Assembly: GCA_903921205.1 (NCBI GenBank)
Contig: CAIXPF010000094.1
Span: forward strand, 59,619 to 123,618
DNA: 64,000 nt
Reading direction: 5' to 3'
Origin: an uncultured Acidimicrobiia bacterium
GTDB lineage: Bacteria > Actinomycetota > Acidimicrobiia > Acidimicrobiales > CAIXPF01
A program made the position numbers and the translations under genes. This document shows positions 1-8,701 of this stretch, piece by piece (the first letter of the stretch is position 1; every line of letters begins with the position of its first letter). Below the pieces are notes generated by a model. That model did not search any database, had not been told where the DNA came from, and worked only from the letters and a program-made list of their open reading frames with translations.

Positions 1-33
1 GACCCGTCCGCCACCGGCATCGGGCGGAGTGAG

Positions 34-2493
34 ATGGGGGAACCAATGCTGTCGCCGTACCGCGTCCTCGACTGCACCGACGACCGGGGGCAGCTCGCAG
101 GGTTCCTGCTCGCCCAGCTCGGGGCCGACGTCGTCCTGGTCGAACCGCCGGGCGGCAGCGCCGCCCGCCACCGCTCGCCCTTCGTCGGTGACGTGCCCGA
201 TCCCGAGCGGGGGCTGTGGCACCTGGCCTACAACCGGGGCAAGCGATCGGTCACCGTCGAGGTGGCGACCGAGGCGGGCCGCGCCGAGCTGGCCGAGTTG
301 GCGTCGGGCGTCGACGTCCTGCTGTGGTCGGGCCGGCCCGAGGATCTGCCCTTCGACCACGCCTCGCTCGCGGCGCGCAACCCCGGGCTGATCACGGTGG
401 TGCTCACCCCCTTCGGGCTCGACGGGCCGAAGGCCGGCTGGGTCGACACCGACCTCGTGATCGGGGCCTCCGCCTGCCAGTCGGCACTGTGCGGCAACCC
501 CGACCTGCCACCGCTGCGCTGGGGGTCGCCCCAGGCCTACCAGCACGGGGCTGCCGACATGGCGGTGGCCGCGCTGGTGGCCCTGGCCGAACGGGCCCGA
601 TCCGGGGTCGGCCAGTTCGCCGAGGTCTCGGCCCAGGTGTCGTGCCTGCAGGCGGCGTTCTGCTACTTCCTCAACGCCGCCTGGCAGGCACCGACCATGC
701 GGCGCGCCGGCGACGGGCTCGACTACGGCGCCTACCGGACCCGCTGGGTGTACCCGGCGACCGACGGCGAGGTGTCCATCACCTTGGTCTTCGGCGCCGC
801 CATGGAGGAGTTCAACCGCAACCTGTTCCAGTGGATCTGGGAGGAGGGCGGTTGCGACGAGGCCACCCGCGACCTGCCGTGGACCTCCTTCGCCACGCAG
901 CTGTTCACCGGCGAGGTCCCCGCATCGGAGGTCGACCGACTCGGTGAGGTCATCGCCGCGTTCACCGCACGGTTCAGCAAGGCCGAGCTGCTCGCGGAAT
1001 CACGCCGCCGCAGGGTGCTGCTGGCCCCGGTCGCCACGCCGAGCGAGGTCATGGACAACGACCATCTCGCCGCCCGGGCGTTCTGGGACCTCACCGACGA
1101 CGAGGTCACCGGCGGCGAGCACCGCTACCCGGGCCGGTTCCTCGTCGCCTCGGCGACGCCGTTGCGATCGTTGGCACGGGCCCCGCGGCTCGGCGAGCAC
1201 GACGCGACCCACCGCCGGCCTGCCACCTCCCCCGCACCGCCCACCGTACCCACCGTACCCACCGTACCGACCGTGCCGACCGTGCCGACCGCGGAGCCGG
1301 CGTTGGCCGGGTTGAAGGTGCTGGACCTGTCGTGGTCGGTCGCCGGACCATACGTCGGCCGGCTGCTGGCCGACTTCGGGGCCGACGTCGTCAAGGTCGA
1401 GACCCGCACCCGGCCCGACCTGGCCCGCACCGCGCCGACCTTCCATCCCGGCAACGAACAGCACCCGCTCGAGGGCAGCGGGCTGTTCCACAACGGCAAC
1501 GCCGGCAAACGCAGCCTGGAGCTCGACCTGTCCACCCCCGCCGGCAAGGACGTGCTGTGGGATCTGGTCCGCTGGTGCGACGTGGTGGTCGAGAGCTTCT
1601 CCGCCGGCGCGCTCGAGCGGATGGGCTTCGGCTACGACCGTCTCGCCGAGGTCAACCCCGGCGTCATCCTGCTGTCGAGCTGCCTGCCCGGCCAGACCGG
1701 CACCCTGGACCTGCCCGGCTACGGCAACCTCACCACGGCGATGTTCGGGTTCACCGCGGTCACCCGCTGGCCCGGCCGGCCGGCCGCCGGACCGTTCGGG
1801 GCCTACACCGACGTGGTCTCCCCGCGCTTCGGGCTCGCCGGGCTGCTCGCTGCGCTCGACCACCGCCGACGGACCGGCGAGGGCCAGCACCTCGACCTGT
1901 CCCAGGCCGAGGGCTCGCTGCACTTCATCACCACCGCCCTGCTCGACGCCGAGATCAACGGTCGCGACGCCGAGGCGCCCGGCAACAGCGACCCGGATCT
2001 GGCACCGCACGGCATCTACCCCACCGCCGGGGACGACCGCTGGGTGGCCGTCGCCTGTACCGACGACGCCCAGTGGCGCACCCTCGCCACCCTGTTGGGC
2101 CGGGCCGATCTGGCCGGCTGGGACCGGGCCGAACGGCTCGCCCACCGCGACGAGCTCGACGCCCTGCTGGCGTCGTGGACCACCGACCAGGACGCGGCCG
2201 GCCTCGAGGTGACGCTGCAGGCGGCCGGGGTGGCGGCGCACCAGGTGCAGAACACCGTCGAGGTCCTCGCCGACGCCCAGTTGCAGCATCTCGGCCACTT
2301 CGTCACCGTCGAGCACCCCTTGCTCGGCCCGCTGGTGCTCGAGGGTCCCCGCTTCCGGCTGTCACGCACCCCCGGCCGCACGGTGGTGCCCGGCCCCGTC
2401 TACGGCCAGCACACCACCGAGGTACTGCACGGTACGCTCGGCTACGACGATGCCCGCATCGAAGCCCTGCGGGCCGACGGCGTGGTCCGCTGA
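34..2493 (+). CDS. Fused double-domain CaiB/BaiF-type (family III) CoA-transferase
   Basis: An 819-residue protein made of two consecutive family III CoA-transferase domains, about residues 1-395 and 425-819, joined by a Pro-Thr-Val repeat linker. Family III enzymes move CoA between carboxylic acids, usually in catabolism. The second half has the typical Gly-Gln stretch after an active-site Asp (D593, aligned by spacing with Asp169 of formyl-CoA transferase Frc). The first half has Tyr169 at that place and probably does not form the aspartyl-CoA intermediate. Most CaiB proteins are about 400 residues and dimerise as interlocked rings, so the fusion may be a built-in pseudo-heterodimer. Start: ATG 34 has GGAG four bases upstream; ATG 46 is also possible. 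The substrate cannot be read from sequence. The 33 bases before it are too short to assign. Confidence 0.88.
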   Translation: MGEPMLSPYRVLDCTDDRGQLAGFLLAQLGADVVLVEPPGGSAARHRSPFVGDVPDPERGLWHLAYNRGKRSVTVEVATEAGRAELAELASGVDVLLWSGRPEDLPFDHASLAARNPGLITVVLTPFGLDGPKAGWVDTDLVIGASACQSALCGNPDLPPLRWGSPQAYQHGAADMAVAALVALAERARSGVGQFAEVSAQVSCLQAAFCYFLNAAWQAPTMRRAGDGLDYGAYRTRWVYPATDGEVSITLVFGAAMEEFNRNLFQWIWEEGGCDEATRDLPWTSFATQLFTGEVPASEVDRLGEVIAAFTARFSKAELLAESRRRRVLLAPVATPSEVMDNDHLAARAFWDLTDDEVTGGEHRYPGRFLVASATPLRSLARAPRLGEHDATHRRPATSPAPPTVPTVPTVPTVPTVPTAEPALAGLKVLDLSWSVAGPYVGRLLADFGADVVKVETRTRPDLARTAPTFHPGNEQHPLEGSGLFHNGNAGKRSLELDLSTPAGKDVLWDLVRWCDVVVESFSAGALERMGFGYDRLAEVNPGVILLSSCLPGQTGTLDLPGYGNLTTAMFGFTAVTRWPGRPAAGPFGAYTDVVSPRFGLAGLLAALDHRRRTGEGQHLDLSQAEGSLHFITTALLDAEINGRDAEAPGNSDPDLAPHGIYPTAGDDRWVAVACTDDAQWRTLATLLGRADLAGWDRAERLAHRDELDALLASWTTDQDAAGLEVTLQAAGVAAHQVQNTVEVLADAQLQHLGHFVTVEHPLLGPLVLEGPRFRLSRTPGRTVVPGPVYGQHTTEVLHGTLGYDDARIEALRADGVVR
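1240..1290 (+). repeat. 9-bp tandem repeat in the CaiB-CaiB linker
   Basis: About 5.7 copies of a 9-base unit: three of CCCACCGTA, then two and a part of CCGACCGTG. It encodes a Pro-Thr-Val linker between the two CoA-transferase domains. The unit is a multiple of three, so copy-number change would lengthen or shorten the linker without a frameshift. Confidence 0.9.
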
Positions 2494-2596
2494 CGGCGGC
2501 GTCCCGATAACAGCCGGTCCGGTCGCTGCACGGCGGTCCTGCCGCACCGAGCCTCAGCGCACGTATCCAGCCGGCTCGGCCGGCTCGTCGCGATCC

Positions 2597-2941
2597 TCAG
2601 TGGTGCTGGTCGCCACCGTCCCGGGTATCGGATCCGTACTCGCGCTCGACCCGTGCGACCCGGACCCGGTACGCGGCGTAGAGGTCCTCCCGGCCGCGCT
2701 GCTGGGCCGCCAGATGCGCGGCCACCTGCTTCCACGCCCGGGCGTCGGCCTCGCTGCGCCAGTAGCTGACGGTGATCCCCAGCGCGTCCCGGGCCGACTC
2801 GTGGCCGAGGTACCCGGGCTGTTCGGCCACCAACGCCTCCATGGCCGACGCCAGCTCGCCGTACCCGTCCTCGTCCCCGCCCCGTCGGACCGACGTGAAG
2901 ATGACGGCCGTGTACGGCGGATCGGGGGTCGCGGCGATCAT
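2597..2941 (-). CDS. Antibiotic biosynthesis monooxygenase (ABM) domain protein
   Basis: A 114-residue single-domain protein of the dimeric alpha/beta-barrel ABM fold, similar to small YqjZ-type proteins. It shows the family layout: an N-terminal strand, a helix containing a 'MEALVAEQPGYLG' stretch, then the strand region around 'SYWRSEADARAWK'. Members include cofactor-free monooxygenases and haem-degrading enzymes, but many are of unknown role, so no substrate is assigned. A -10-like TAGGTT at 2948-2953 lies exactly six bases before the ATG, so the transcript may be leaderless. It faces away from the methyltransferase at 3001. Confidence 0.82.
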   Translation of the reverse strand: MIAATPDPPYTAVIFTSVRRGGDEDGYGELASAMEALVAEQPGYLGHESARDALGITVSYWRSEADARAWKQVAAHLAAQQRGREDLYAAYRVRVARVEREYGSDTRDGGDQHH

Positions 2942-2947
2942 GGGCCG

Positions 2948-2953
2948 AACCTA
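2948..2953 (-). promoter_or_regulatory. -10 box (TAGGTT) of a probable leaderless promoter for the ABM gene
   Basis: TAGGTT on the minus strand fits TANNNT and ends six bases before the ATG at 2941, which puts transcription start at the start codon. No clear -35 box. Confidence 0.5.
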
Positions 2954-3000
2954 CTGCGGGGTCCCGCAGCAGGCCGCTGTGCCCCTGGTAGAACAGGTCC

Positions 3001-3783
3001 ATGACGACGTTGCGCCCGAAGGCCGGCCTCGACCGTGCCGGTCTCGAGCAGGAGATCGCCACCCGCTCGTGGTTCCACACCTTCGACCTCGGCGACGGCC
3101 TGCGTACCCCAGGGTATGACGACACGTTGAACAAGCTCGAGATCCTGCACCTGCCGGCCGACCTGACAGGCCGGACGGTGCTCGACATCGGCAGCTACGA
3201 CGGGTTCTTCGCCTTCGAGTGCGAGGCCCGCGGCGCCGAACGGGTGATGGCCACCGATCGCTGGTGTTGGGAATGGCCCGGCAACGACGCCCGGCGGAAC
3301 TTCGACTGGATGCGCGACATACTCGACAGTACGGTCGAGGATCGCTTGGTCTCGGTCGAGGAACTCACCCCCGAGGCCGTCGACGGCACCTACGACGTGG
3401 TGCTGTTCCTCGGCGTGCTCTACCACGCTCCCGATCCGCTCGGGTACCTCCGCCGGGTCCGTGAGGTGACCCGGGGCACCCTGGTGGTCGAGACCCTGGT
3501 CGACCTGCTCGACGTCGACGTCCCGGCTGCGGCGTACTACCCGGGCGCGTCGATGAACAACGACGCCAGCAACCACTGGGGCCCGAACGCGGCCGCGGTC
3601 GAAGGGCTGCTGCGTGACGCCGGGTTCACCGACGTACGCCGCTTCGACCCGTGGAGCAGCAACCGCACCTGGGCCCTGCACCTCGACGGCAACCGACCGC
3701 GCCGGCTGAGCCGGCGGGTGCGGGAACGGCTCGACAGCCGGGCCCGCAGCGGCCGCATGGTGTTCCACGCCACCGTGGCGTGA
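3001..3783 (+). CDS. Class I SAM-dependent methyltransferase, DUF1698/CmoB-like
   Basis: A 260-residue Rossmann-fold methyltransferase. The 'SWFHTFDLGDG' and 'TPGYDD' segments near the N-terminus are typical of the DUF1698 group that contains the tRNA wobble-uridine enzyme CmoB. The SAM-binding motif I is 'VLDIGSYDGFF' (about residues 61-71), and the acidic end of the next strand is 'ATDRW'. Actinobacterial members often act on small molecules or lipids instead of tRNA, so the substrate stays open. An imperfect -10 (TAGAAC, 2989-2994) sits six bases before the ATG. Its 3' end faces pepE with a 25-base gap. Confidence 0.85.
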   Translation: MTTLRPKAGLDRAGLEQEIATRSWFHTFDLGDGLRTPGYDDTLNKLEILHLPADLTGRTVLDIGSYDGFFAFECEARGAERVMATDRWCWEWPGNDARRNFDWMRDILDSTVEDRLVSVEELTPEAVDGTYDVVLFLGVLYHAPDPLGYLRRVREVTRGTLVVETLVDLLDVDVPAAAYYPGASMNNDASNHWGPNAAAVEGLLRDAGFTDVRRFDPWSSNRTWALHLDGNRPRRLSRRVRERLDSRARSGRMVFHATVA

Positions 3784-3808
3784 CGGACCGGACCCGACCG
3801 GATAAGCC

Positions 3809-4552
3809 CTACGCCACCGGCCCGGGGACGCCGTCGAAACGCACCCGGTCGACGTCGAAGCTGCCCGGACGCCACCAGCGGTCGAGATCGGCCGACGTCC
3901 CGAGTCGTTCGGTACCACCACGGTGGAACACCAACGCCCCGTTCTTCCCGCCGATCCGGCGGTCGTCGCCGTCGATCTCGATCCACGCCCCCTCGTAGAG
4001 CGCCACCACCGCGACGTCGGAGACCTCGAGGAACTGCGCCAGGCGCTCCGCCCTGGTCTCCGCCATCAACGTCGAGCCCGGATCGGCGTCGACGTAGTGC
4101 GGGTTGATCTGGAACGGCACCAGGCCCAACGCCGCCAGACCCGGCGGGTCGACGATGGGCATGTCGTTGGTGGTGCGGATCGTCGGCGCCGCGATGTTGG
4201 TCCCCGCCGAGGCACCGGCATAGGCGAGCTCGCCCGAACGGACGCGCCGGCGCAGCACCTCGAGCACCCCGAGCCGGTAGAGGGCGTCGAGCAACCGGAA
4301 CGTGTTCCCCCCGCCGACCAACAGGCAGCGCGCCTCGGCGATGGCCCGGGCCGGCTGTCCGTCGCGATGGACGCCGACGACGTCCGACCCGAGGGCATTG
4401 CGCACCCGTTCGGTGTAGCCGTCCCAGTCGGCGAGCGCGAAGGGCACGAACGACACCGGCTCGCCCCGGGCGAACTCGGCGATCCGCTCGCGGGCGTGGG
4501 CCAGGAACGTCTCGCCGTGGTTGGTCGAGTTCGACAGCAGCAGCATCCGCAT
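3809..4552 (-). CDS. pepE: Dipeptidase E / alpha-aspartyl dipeptidase-like serine peptidase (S51)
   Basis: A 247-residue cytosolic peptidase of the S51 family, which cleaves N-terminal Asp dipeptides. The nucleophile is Ser115 in the 'GASAGTN' elbow and the likely catalytic His is H152 in 'NPHY'. The length fits the family (about 230-250). The ATG at 4552 was chosen because GGAG lies six bases upstream; the frame stays open further upstream but that part overlaps the deacetylase gene and has no family similarity. It lies 29 bases downstream of the PIG-L gene on the same strand, probably as one operon. Confidence 0.88.
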   Translation of the reverse strand: MRMLLLSNSTNHGETFLAHARERIAEFARGEPVSFVPFALADWDGYTERVRNALGSDVVGVHRDGQPARAIAEARCLLVGGGNTFRLLDALYRLGVLEVLRRRVRSGELAYAGASAGTNIAAPTIRTTNDMPIVDPPGLAALGLVPFQINPHYVDADPGSTLMAETRAERLAQFLEVSDVAVVALYEGAWIEIDGDDRRIGGKNGALVFHRGGTERLGTSADLDRWWRPGSFDVDRVRFDGVPGPVA

Positions 4553-4581
4553 CGGGGGCTCCGGTCCGCTCCGCCCGACGG

Positions 4582-5289
4582 TCAGGAGATCAGCTCGAAC
4601 GTGCTGGCGAGCTCGAGCCCGTTGGCGGCACCTGCGGCGGTGGCCCCGGCACGCAGGAACGGGTCGGGGTCGGCCATGTCCCCGCCGAGGTGGCCGAGGT
4701 ACAGCCGGTGCGCGGCCAGCGAGCGGACCCCGGCGTCGAAGGACGCTGCGACGTCCACGACGTGGGTCGGCTGCGGGCTGCCGGAGAAGGCGGTGAAGCG
4801 CACGCCCGACCAGGCCGGGCCGCGGTCGGTGAACAGCCACGGGTTGGCGGCGTCGCGGACCGCGTCGAGCAGGCAGCGGCCCAGGACCCGGTGGTCCACG
4901 TGGTTCCAGCTCGGACCGCCCCACGAGTCGCGGAAGTTGATCGACAGCACCACCTCGGGCCGGTGCCGACGGATGGCCGCCGCGAGCTCGGCCCGCAGTG
5001 GCAGGCCTTCGACCAACAGCCCGTCGGACAGTCCGAGGAACTCGACGGCGTCCACCCCCACCTCGCGGCAGGCGGCCCGCTGCTCCTCGCGGCGGATCGG
5101 GCCCACCACCTCGGGAGCGAGGTCGGCGATGCCGGCCTCCCCGTCGGTGACCATCACGTAGGCCACGGCCTTGCCCGAGCCGGTCCAACGCGCCACGGCC
5201 GCCGCAGCGCCGTACTCCATGTCGTCGGGGTGCGCGACGACGGCGAGCGCGGTCGTCCAGTCCTCGGGGAAGGGGGCCAAGGCCGTCAT
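4582..5289 (-). CDS. PIG-L family (LmbE-like) zinc deacetylase
   Basis: A 235-residue metal-dependent N-deacetylase of the family that includes PIG-L, MshB (mycothiol synthesis) and Mca. The metal motif HPDDxE is at residues 20-25 and the second motif 'NHVDH' at 129-133, as expected for a zinc enzyme acting on N-acetylated sugars or conjugates. Mca and MshB are longer and sit in other contexts, so this is called only at family level. Start: ATG 5289 follows GAGGAG at a normal distance. The longer upstream frame has no domain similarity. It is the first gene of an operon with pepE. Confidence 0.87.
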   Translation of the reverse strand: MTALAPFPEDWTTALAVVAHPDDMEYGAAAAVARWTGSGKAVAYVMVTDGEAGIADLAPEVVGPIRREEQRAACREVGVDAVEFLGLSDGLLVEGLPLRAELAAAIRRHRPEVVLSINFRDSWGGPSWNHVDHRVLGRCLLDAVRDAANPWLFTDRGPAWSGVRFTAFSGSPQPTHVVDVAASFDAGVRSLAAHRLYLGHLGGDMADPDPFLRAGATAAGAANGLELASTFELIS

Positions 5290-5445
5290 GGAACGCTCCT
5301 CGTGGGTCGGTGTCGCCGATGGTCGGGCTGGGCGTGGGGACCCTCGGGACACCCGGCGACGATCATGGTAGGCAGCACCAGCCGCGCCCCGGTTCCGGCC
5401 GGGCGGTTCACCCCCGCCGGCACGATGCGACCGATACCGGGCACG

Positions 5446-5477
5446 GCAGGCACTCAGGGAAGCAGGCACTCAGGGAA
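5446..5477. repeat. Perfect 16-bp tandem duplication at the 3' end of the tetR gene
   Basis: GCAGGCACTCAGGGAA occurs twice back to back (5446-5461, 5462-5477). The second copy contains the stop codon of the minus-strand TetR gene. It looks like a replication-slippage duplication; no function is evident. Confidence 0.85.
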
Positions 5478-6099
5478 GCACGGTGCGCATGACGGCGTCG
5501 GTCATACGGCCGATGTGCTCGTCGTCGTCGAGCGGTCCGTCGAACGGGTCGAACAGCTCCGACACCGCCCGGAAGTGCAGCGGCGCAGCTGCCCCGTGTG
5601 CGAGGAACCACAGCTCCCGGATACGGGTCTCCCGGATCGCCCCGGCGTCGTGGAGGTGGCCGAGCAGGGAGACGGTGTCCACGATGCGGTCGGCGAGCCC
5701 GGTCTCGCCGACGATCGTCATCCGCTGTTCCTCGCCGATGCTGTGGTGATGCAGCAGGTCGCCCAACGCCGGGTGACGTGCCGTGGCGATCATGAACGCC
5801 CGTACCGTCGCACGGAGCCGGGCGAGGCCATCGACCGCACCACCCGCCGCAAGCTCGCGGTCGAAGTCGGCGATGAACCGCTCGGCGCCGTACGTCACGG
5901 CGGCTCGGTAGAGCTCGCTTTTCGGCCCGAACCGTTTCGAGACGGTCTCGTGGCTGAGGCCGAGCTCGGCGTTCAACGCCCGCACCGACATGGCCTCGTA
6001 GCCCGCCGCAGCGAACATCGACAAGGCCTTGCCCAGGATGATCTCGTCGCTGAACAGCGGAGGACGGCCACGCCCGGTCACCCGGAAAGCTTGACACAT
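5470..6099 (-). CDS. TetR/AcrR family transcriptional regulator
   Basis: A 209-residue TetR-type repressor. The N-terminal helix-turn-helix (about residues 15-60) contains 'ALSMFAAAGYEAMSVRALNAELGLSHETVSKRF' split here as two helices; the C-terminal half is the variable ligand and dimer domain. The ATG at 6099 has a GTGAGG Shine-Dalgarno seven bases upstream. The gene is divergent from two YHYH-domain lipoprotein genes. A long palindrome lies over its own start and the opposite promoter, so it probably represses that operon and itself. The ligand is unknown. Confidence 0.9.
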   Translation of the reverse strand: MCQAFRVTGRGRPPLFSDEIILGKALSMFAAAGYEAMSVRALNAELGLSHETVSKRFGPKSELYRAAVTYGAERFIADFDRELAAGGAVDGLARLRATVRAFMIATARHPALGDLLHHHSIGEEQRMTIVGETGLADRIVDTVSLLGHLHDAGAIRETRIRELWFLAHGAAAPLHFRAVSELFDPFDGPLDDDEHIGRMTDAVMRTVLP

Positions 6100-6131
6100 G
6101 CCAAGGCCTCACTTAGCTTGGCATTTGACAA
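6091..6131. promoter_or_regulatory. Extended palindrome: probable TetR operator over the promoter of the YHYH operon
   Basis: The arms TTGACACATGCCAAG (6091-6105) and CTTGGCATTTGACAA (6117-6131) match as an inverted repeat at 13 of 15 positions, with a perfect 8-bp core (ATGCCAAG / CTTGGCAT) and an 11-base spacer. A consensus -35 TTGACA (6091-6096) and a -10 TAGCTT (6114-6119), 17 bases apart, read toward 6159 and lie inside the palindrome. A bound TetR dimer would block this promoter. The TetR start codon also overlaps the left arm. Confidence 0.8.
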
Positions 6132-6158
6132 CTATTTCCGAGTGGAGCGAGCCCACCC

Positions 6159-7409
6159 ATGAACCTCCGCCCACCGGTTCTCGCAGGTGCCTGCCTGGCA
6201 GTCCTGGCGGTCAGCTGCGGGACGTCCTCGAGCAGCGACCCGACCCCGACCACCGTTGCGTCGGGCCAACAGGTCTTCGAGGCGGACCACTTCGCGGCCG
6301 GAGCGATCGTCGGCGAGGTGACCACCGAGAACTGCACGCTGAGCGACGGCACCATGAGCAGCTGCGCCCGCGTCACCGTGTCCGGCTACCCGAGCACCTA
6401 CACGGTCGGCCCGTTCTGCCCGGACACGATCTCGACGCCCGCGGCCGCCGCCGGGATCTGGTTCGACGGCTCGGGCGTCTACGACCTCGACGGGCCATTC
6501 GTGGAGCACCTCGCCACCTTCTACGACGACACCGGCTGGAAGCTGTACGACGACACCGGGAAGGTGAACGTCACCGACACCAAGGCCGCGTTCGAAGGTG
6601 CGGCGCGACCCGACGTCGCGGCGCAGTACGAGAACCACTGCGTCGAGGGGCAGCTCGCCTGGTTGCCCGACGGGAAACCGATCCAGACCACCATGCTGAT
6701 CCCCCTCGTCCCGGCCAGGGCGTCGAGTCCGTCCTCGGCCCATCCGGGCGACTTCGGCCTCACGTTCGACGGCGTGGTGATGGCCGAGTCGGCGCCCGTC
6801 GACGCCATCCTCGGTGCGCACACCATCGCCGCCTTCGACGATTGCGGCGGCCACTACAACCCGGTGGCCGGCTATCACCTGCACGGGGCGACCGGCTGCG
6901 GACACCTCGAGGGCGACATCGCCGGCGGGGAGACCAAGATGTTCGGCTACGCCGCGGACGGCTACCCGATCCATCTGCCGCTCGACGATGCCGCAGCGAA
7001 GGCGGCCGGCCTCGATGCCTGCAACGGCCACTCGACCGCGAGCGAGGGCTACCACTACCACGCCAACACCGCCGCCAAGAACGCGATCCTGCCCTGCCTC
7101 GTGGGCAAGTACGTGGCCACGGGCAGGGCCGGTGGACCGCCGCAGGGGCCGCCGCCCGGCCGTACCTCGACCACCGCCGGACAGACCGGCGTGTCCAACC
7201 GCGCCGGGCAGACCGGATCGGCGCTCGACCTGGCGTCGATCGCCACGCGGCTCGGGGTCACCGAACACCAGTTGGCCGACGCCGTCGCGACTGGCGACAT
7301 CAACGCCGCTGCGGCGATGCTCGGCACGACCGCCGAGGCGATCGCTGCGAAGCTCGGCGTCTCCGTCGCCGACCTTCGAGTGGCCCTGACCACGACGACC
7401 ACCAGGTAG
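6159..7409 (+). CDS. YHYH domain-containing lipoprotein (first of pair)
   Basis: A 416-residue secreted lipoprotein. The signal peptide ends in a lipobox 'LAVSC' (Cys at about residue 19), so it should be anchored on the outer face of the membrane. The central domain carries the YHYH tetrapeptide (residues 298-301) with nearby conserved Cys and His in 'DDCGGHYNP' and 'GYHLHG', typical of the YHYH protein family, which has no established function. After a Pro/Thr-rich segment the C-terminus ends with a helical Ala-rich region (about 345-410). It is six bases upstream of a second YHYH gene and is probably controlled by the divergent TetR protein. Confidence 0.85.
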   Translation: MNLRPPVLAGACLAVLAVSCGTSSSSDPTPTTVASGQQVFEADHFAAGAIVGEVTTENCTLSDGTMSSCARVTVSGYPSTYTVGPFCPDTISTPAAAAGIWFDGSGVYDLDGPFVEHLATFYDDTGWKLYDDTGKVNVTDTKAAFEGAARPDVAAQYENHCVEGQLAWLPDGKPIQTTMLIPLVPARASSPSSAHPGDFGLTFDGVVMAESAPVDAILGAHTIAAFDDCGGHYNPVAGYHLHGATGCGHLEGDIAGGETKMFGYAADGYPIHLPLDDAAAKAAGLDACNGHSTASEGYHYHANTAAKNAILPCLVGKYVATGRAGGPPQGPPPGRTSTTAGQTGVSNRAGQTGSALDLASIATRLGVTEHQLADAVATGDINAAAAMLGTTAEAIAAKLGVSVADLRVALTTTTTR

Positions 7410-7415
7410 CAGCCC

Positions 7416-8441
7416 ATGCACACGTCCGTCACCCGGGTCGCCGTCGTCGGTGCGCTCGCCATCGTGCTCGCGTCCTGTGCATCGTCCAGCACGGCGAGCG
7501 GGACCGTTCAGCAGTCGGCGACCTCCTCGAGCACACCGGCGCCGAGCCCACCGGCGCCGTCCACATCATCACCGAGCGCACCGGCGCCGAGCACACCATC
7601 ACCGACGGGCGGCGCCACCATCACCAACCGCTGGGTCGGACCGCCCGCCGACACCGCCCGGCTGCCGATCGGCACCTCCAGGGTCTCCCTGACCACCGCT
7701 GCGGTCGGCGGCCTCTACGCCTGCGCCGCAGGCAACCCGAACGGCGGCGGCGCCCATGCGGTCGGGCCGTGGATCGACGAGCGTGCGGGAACGTGGGACC
7801 TGTCGAAGAAGGTCGCCGTGCAGGGCAGCGTCTCGTGGCCGATGGCGACCTACGCGGAGCTCGTCGAGGGCGACACCCGCACCATCACCAGCAACGGGGT
7901 CCCCGTCGGTCAGGTCACCGGCACGTTCCCCATCGCCGCGACCGACCCGGCGTACGCCTACGACCGCAACCCCAACCGGATCGCCGCGCGGGACGCGACG
8001 ATCTCGCTGCCCCTGCACCCGACGCCGGCGGCCGAGCCGAGCTGTCTCGGCAAGGGCCGGATCGGTGTGCTGCGCAACGGGGTCCCGCTGTTCGCCCCGC
8101 TCGACGAACGCAACCGCGATGCCGTGGCCTACGAGACCCAGGACAGCTGCGACGGCCACCCGCAGCAGACCGGCGTGTACCACTACCACGACATCCCGTC
8201 GTGCATCCGCGACGCCGCGGCCGGCACCTCGACGGTGGTCGGCTTCGCACACGACGGCTTCCCCATCGTCGTGGAGCGCGATGCCCAGGGGAATCTGCCG
8301 ACCAACGCCGACCTCGATCGCTGCCACGGACGGAGTTCACCGATCGAGCTCGACGGCAAGGTCGTCGAGAGCTACCACTACGCCGCGACCTACGAGTTCC
8401 CGTACTTCATCGGCTGTTTCAGCGGGACGCCGATTGCCTGA
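7416..8441 (+). CDS. YHYH domain-containing lipoprotein (second of pair)
   Basis: A 341-residue lipoprotein with lipobox 'VLASC' near residue 20, then a Pro/Ser/Ala linker (about residues 35-70) made from short DNA repeats, and a YHYH domain with the tetrapeptide at residues 255-258. A later 'SYHYAATYEFPYFIGC' segment resembles the family end. It starts six bases after the previous YHYH gene and must be co-transcribed with it. The two proteins share domain type and topology but differ in linker and tail, so they may form a surface pair rather than be simple copies. Function unknown. Confidence 0.85.
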   Translation: MHTSVTRVAVVGALAIVLASCASSSTASGTVQQSATSSSTPAPSPPAPSTSSPSAPAPSTPSPTGGATITNRWVGPPADTARLPIGTSRVSLTTAAVGGLYACAAGNPNGGGAHAVGPWIDERAGTWDLSKKVAVQGSVSWPMATYAELVEGDTRTITSNGVPVGQVTGTFPIAATDPAYAYDRNPNRIAARDATISLPLHPTPAAEPSCLGKGRIGVLRNGVPLFAPLDERNRDAVAYETQDSCDGHPQQTGVYHYHDIPSCIRDAAAGTSTVVGFAHDGFPIVVERDAQGNLPTNADLDRCHGRSSPIELDGKVVESYHYAATYEFPYFIGCFSGTPIA

Positions 8442-8480
8442 CCGGTTGGCGGTCGGCATCCCCGGCGGCGCCGTAATCGG

Positions 8481-8553
8481 AGCCCGAGAGGGGAATCGAA
8501 CCCCTGACCTCCTGTTTACAAGACAGGTGCTCTGCCGATTGAGCTACTCGGGC
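8481..8553 (-). tRNA. tRNA-Thr (anticodon TGT)
   Basis: A 73-base cloverleaf on the minus strand: 7-bp acceptor stem (GCCCGAG / CTCGGGC), D-loop, anticodon stem CCTGT/ACAGG with loop CTTGTAA giving anticodon TGT, and a T-arm with TTCGATT loop. The 3' CCA is not encoded. It reads ACA codons. Confidence 0.95.
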
Positions 8554-8639
8554 CGGTTGGCGTCGCAGTCTACGCGTCACCCCCGGCCCACCCACCCGGG
8601 GTGGCCGGGGGTGTCCGGTGGAACGGTCCGCCACCGACC

Positions 8640-8645
8640 TACTAT
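8640..8645 (+). promoter_or_regulatory. -10 box TACTAT upstream of the LytR_C gene
   Basis: TACTAT matches the -10 consensus well in a GC-rich region and would give a 5' leader of about 50 bases before the ATG at 8702, which has a GAGG eight bases upstream. No good -35 is visible. Confidence 0.4.
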
Positions 8646-8701
8646 CTGGGGGGCAATGCCGCTTCCCGGGTCGCCGGACCAGACCGGCCGAGGTCGTCAC
8701 C

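Noticed and set aside
7520..7610. CACCGGCGCCGAG-like repeats as a CRISPR-like or regulatory array
   Set aside because: They lie inside a coding region and encode a Pro/Ser/Ala linker of the second YHYH lipoprotein.
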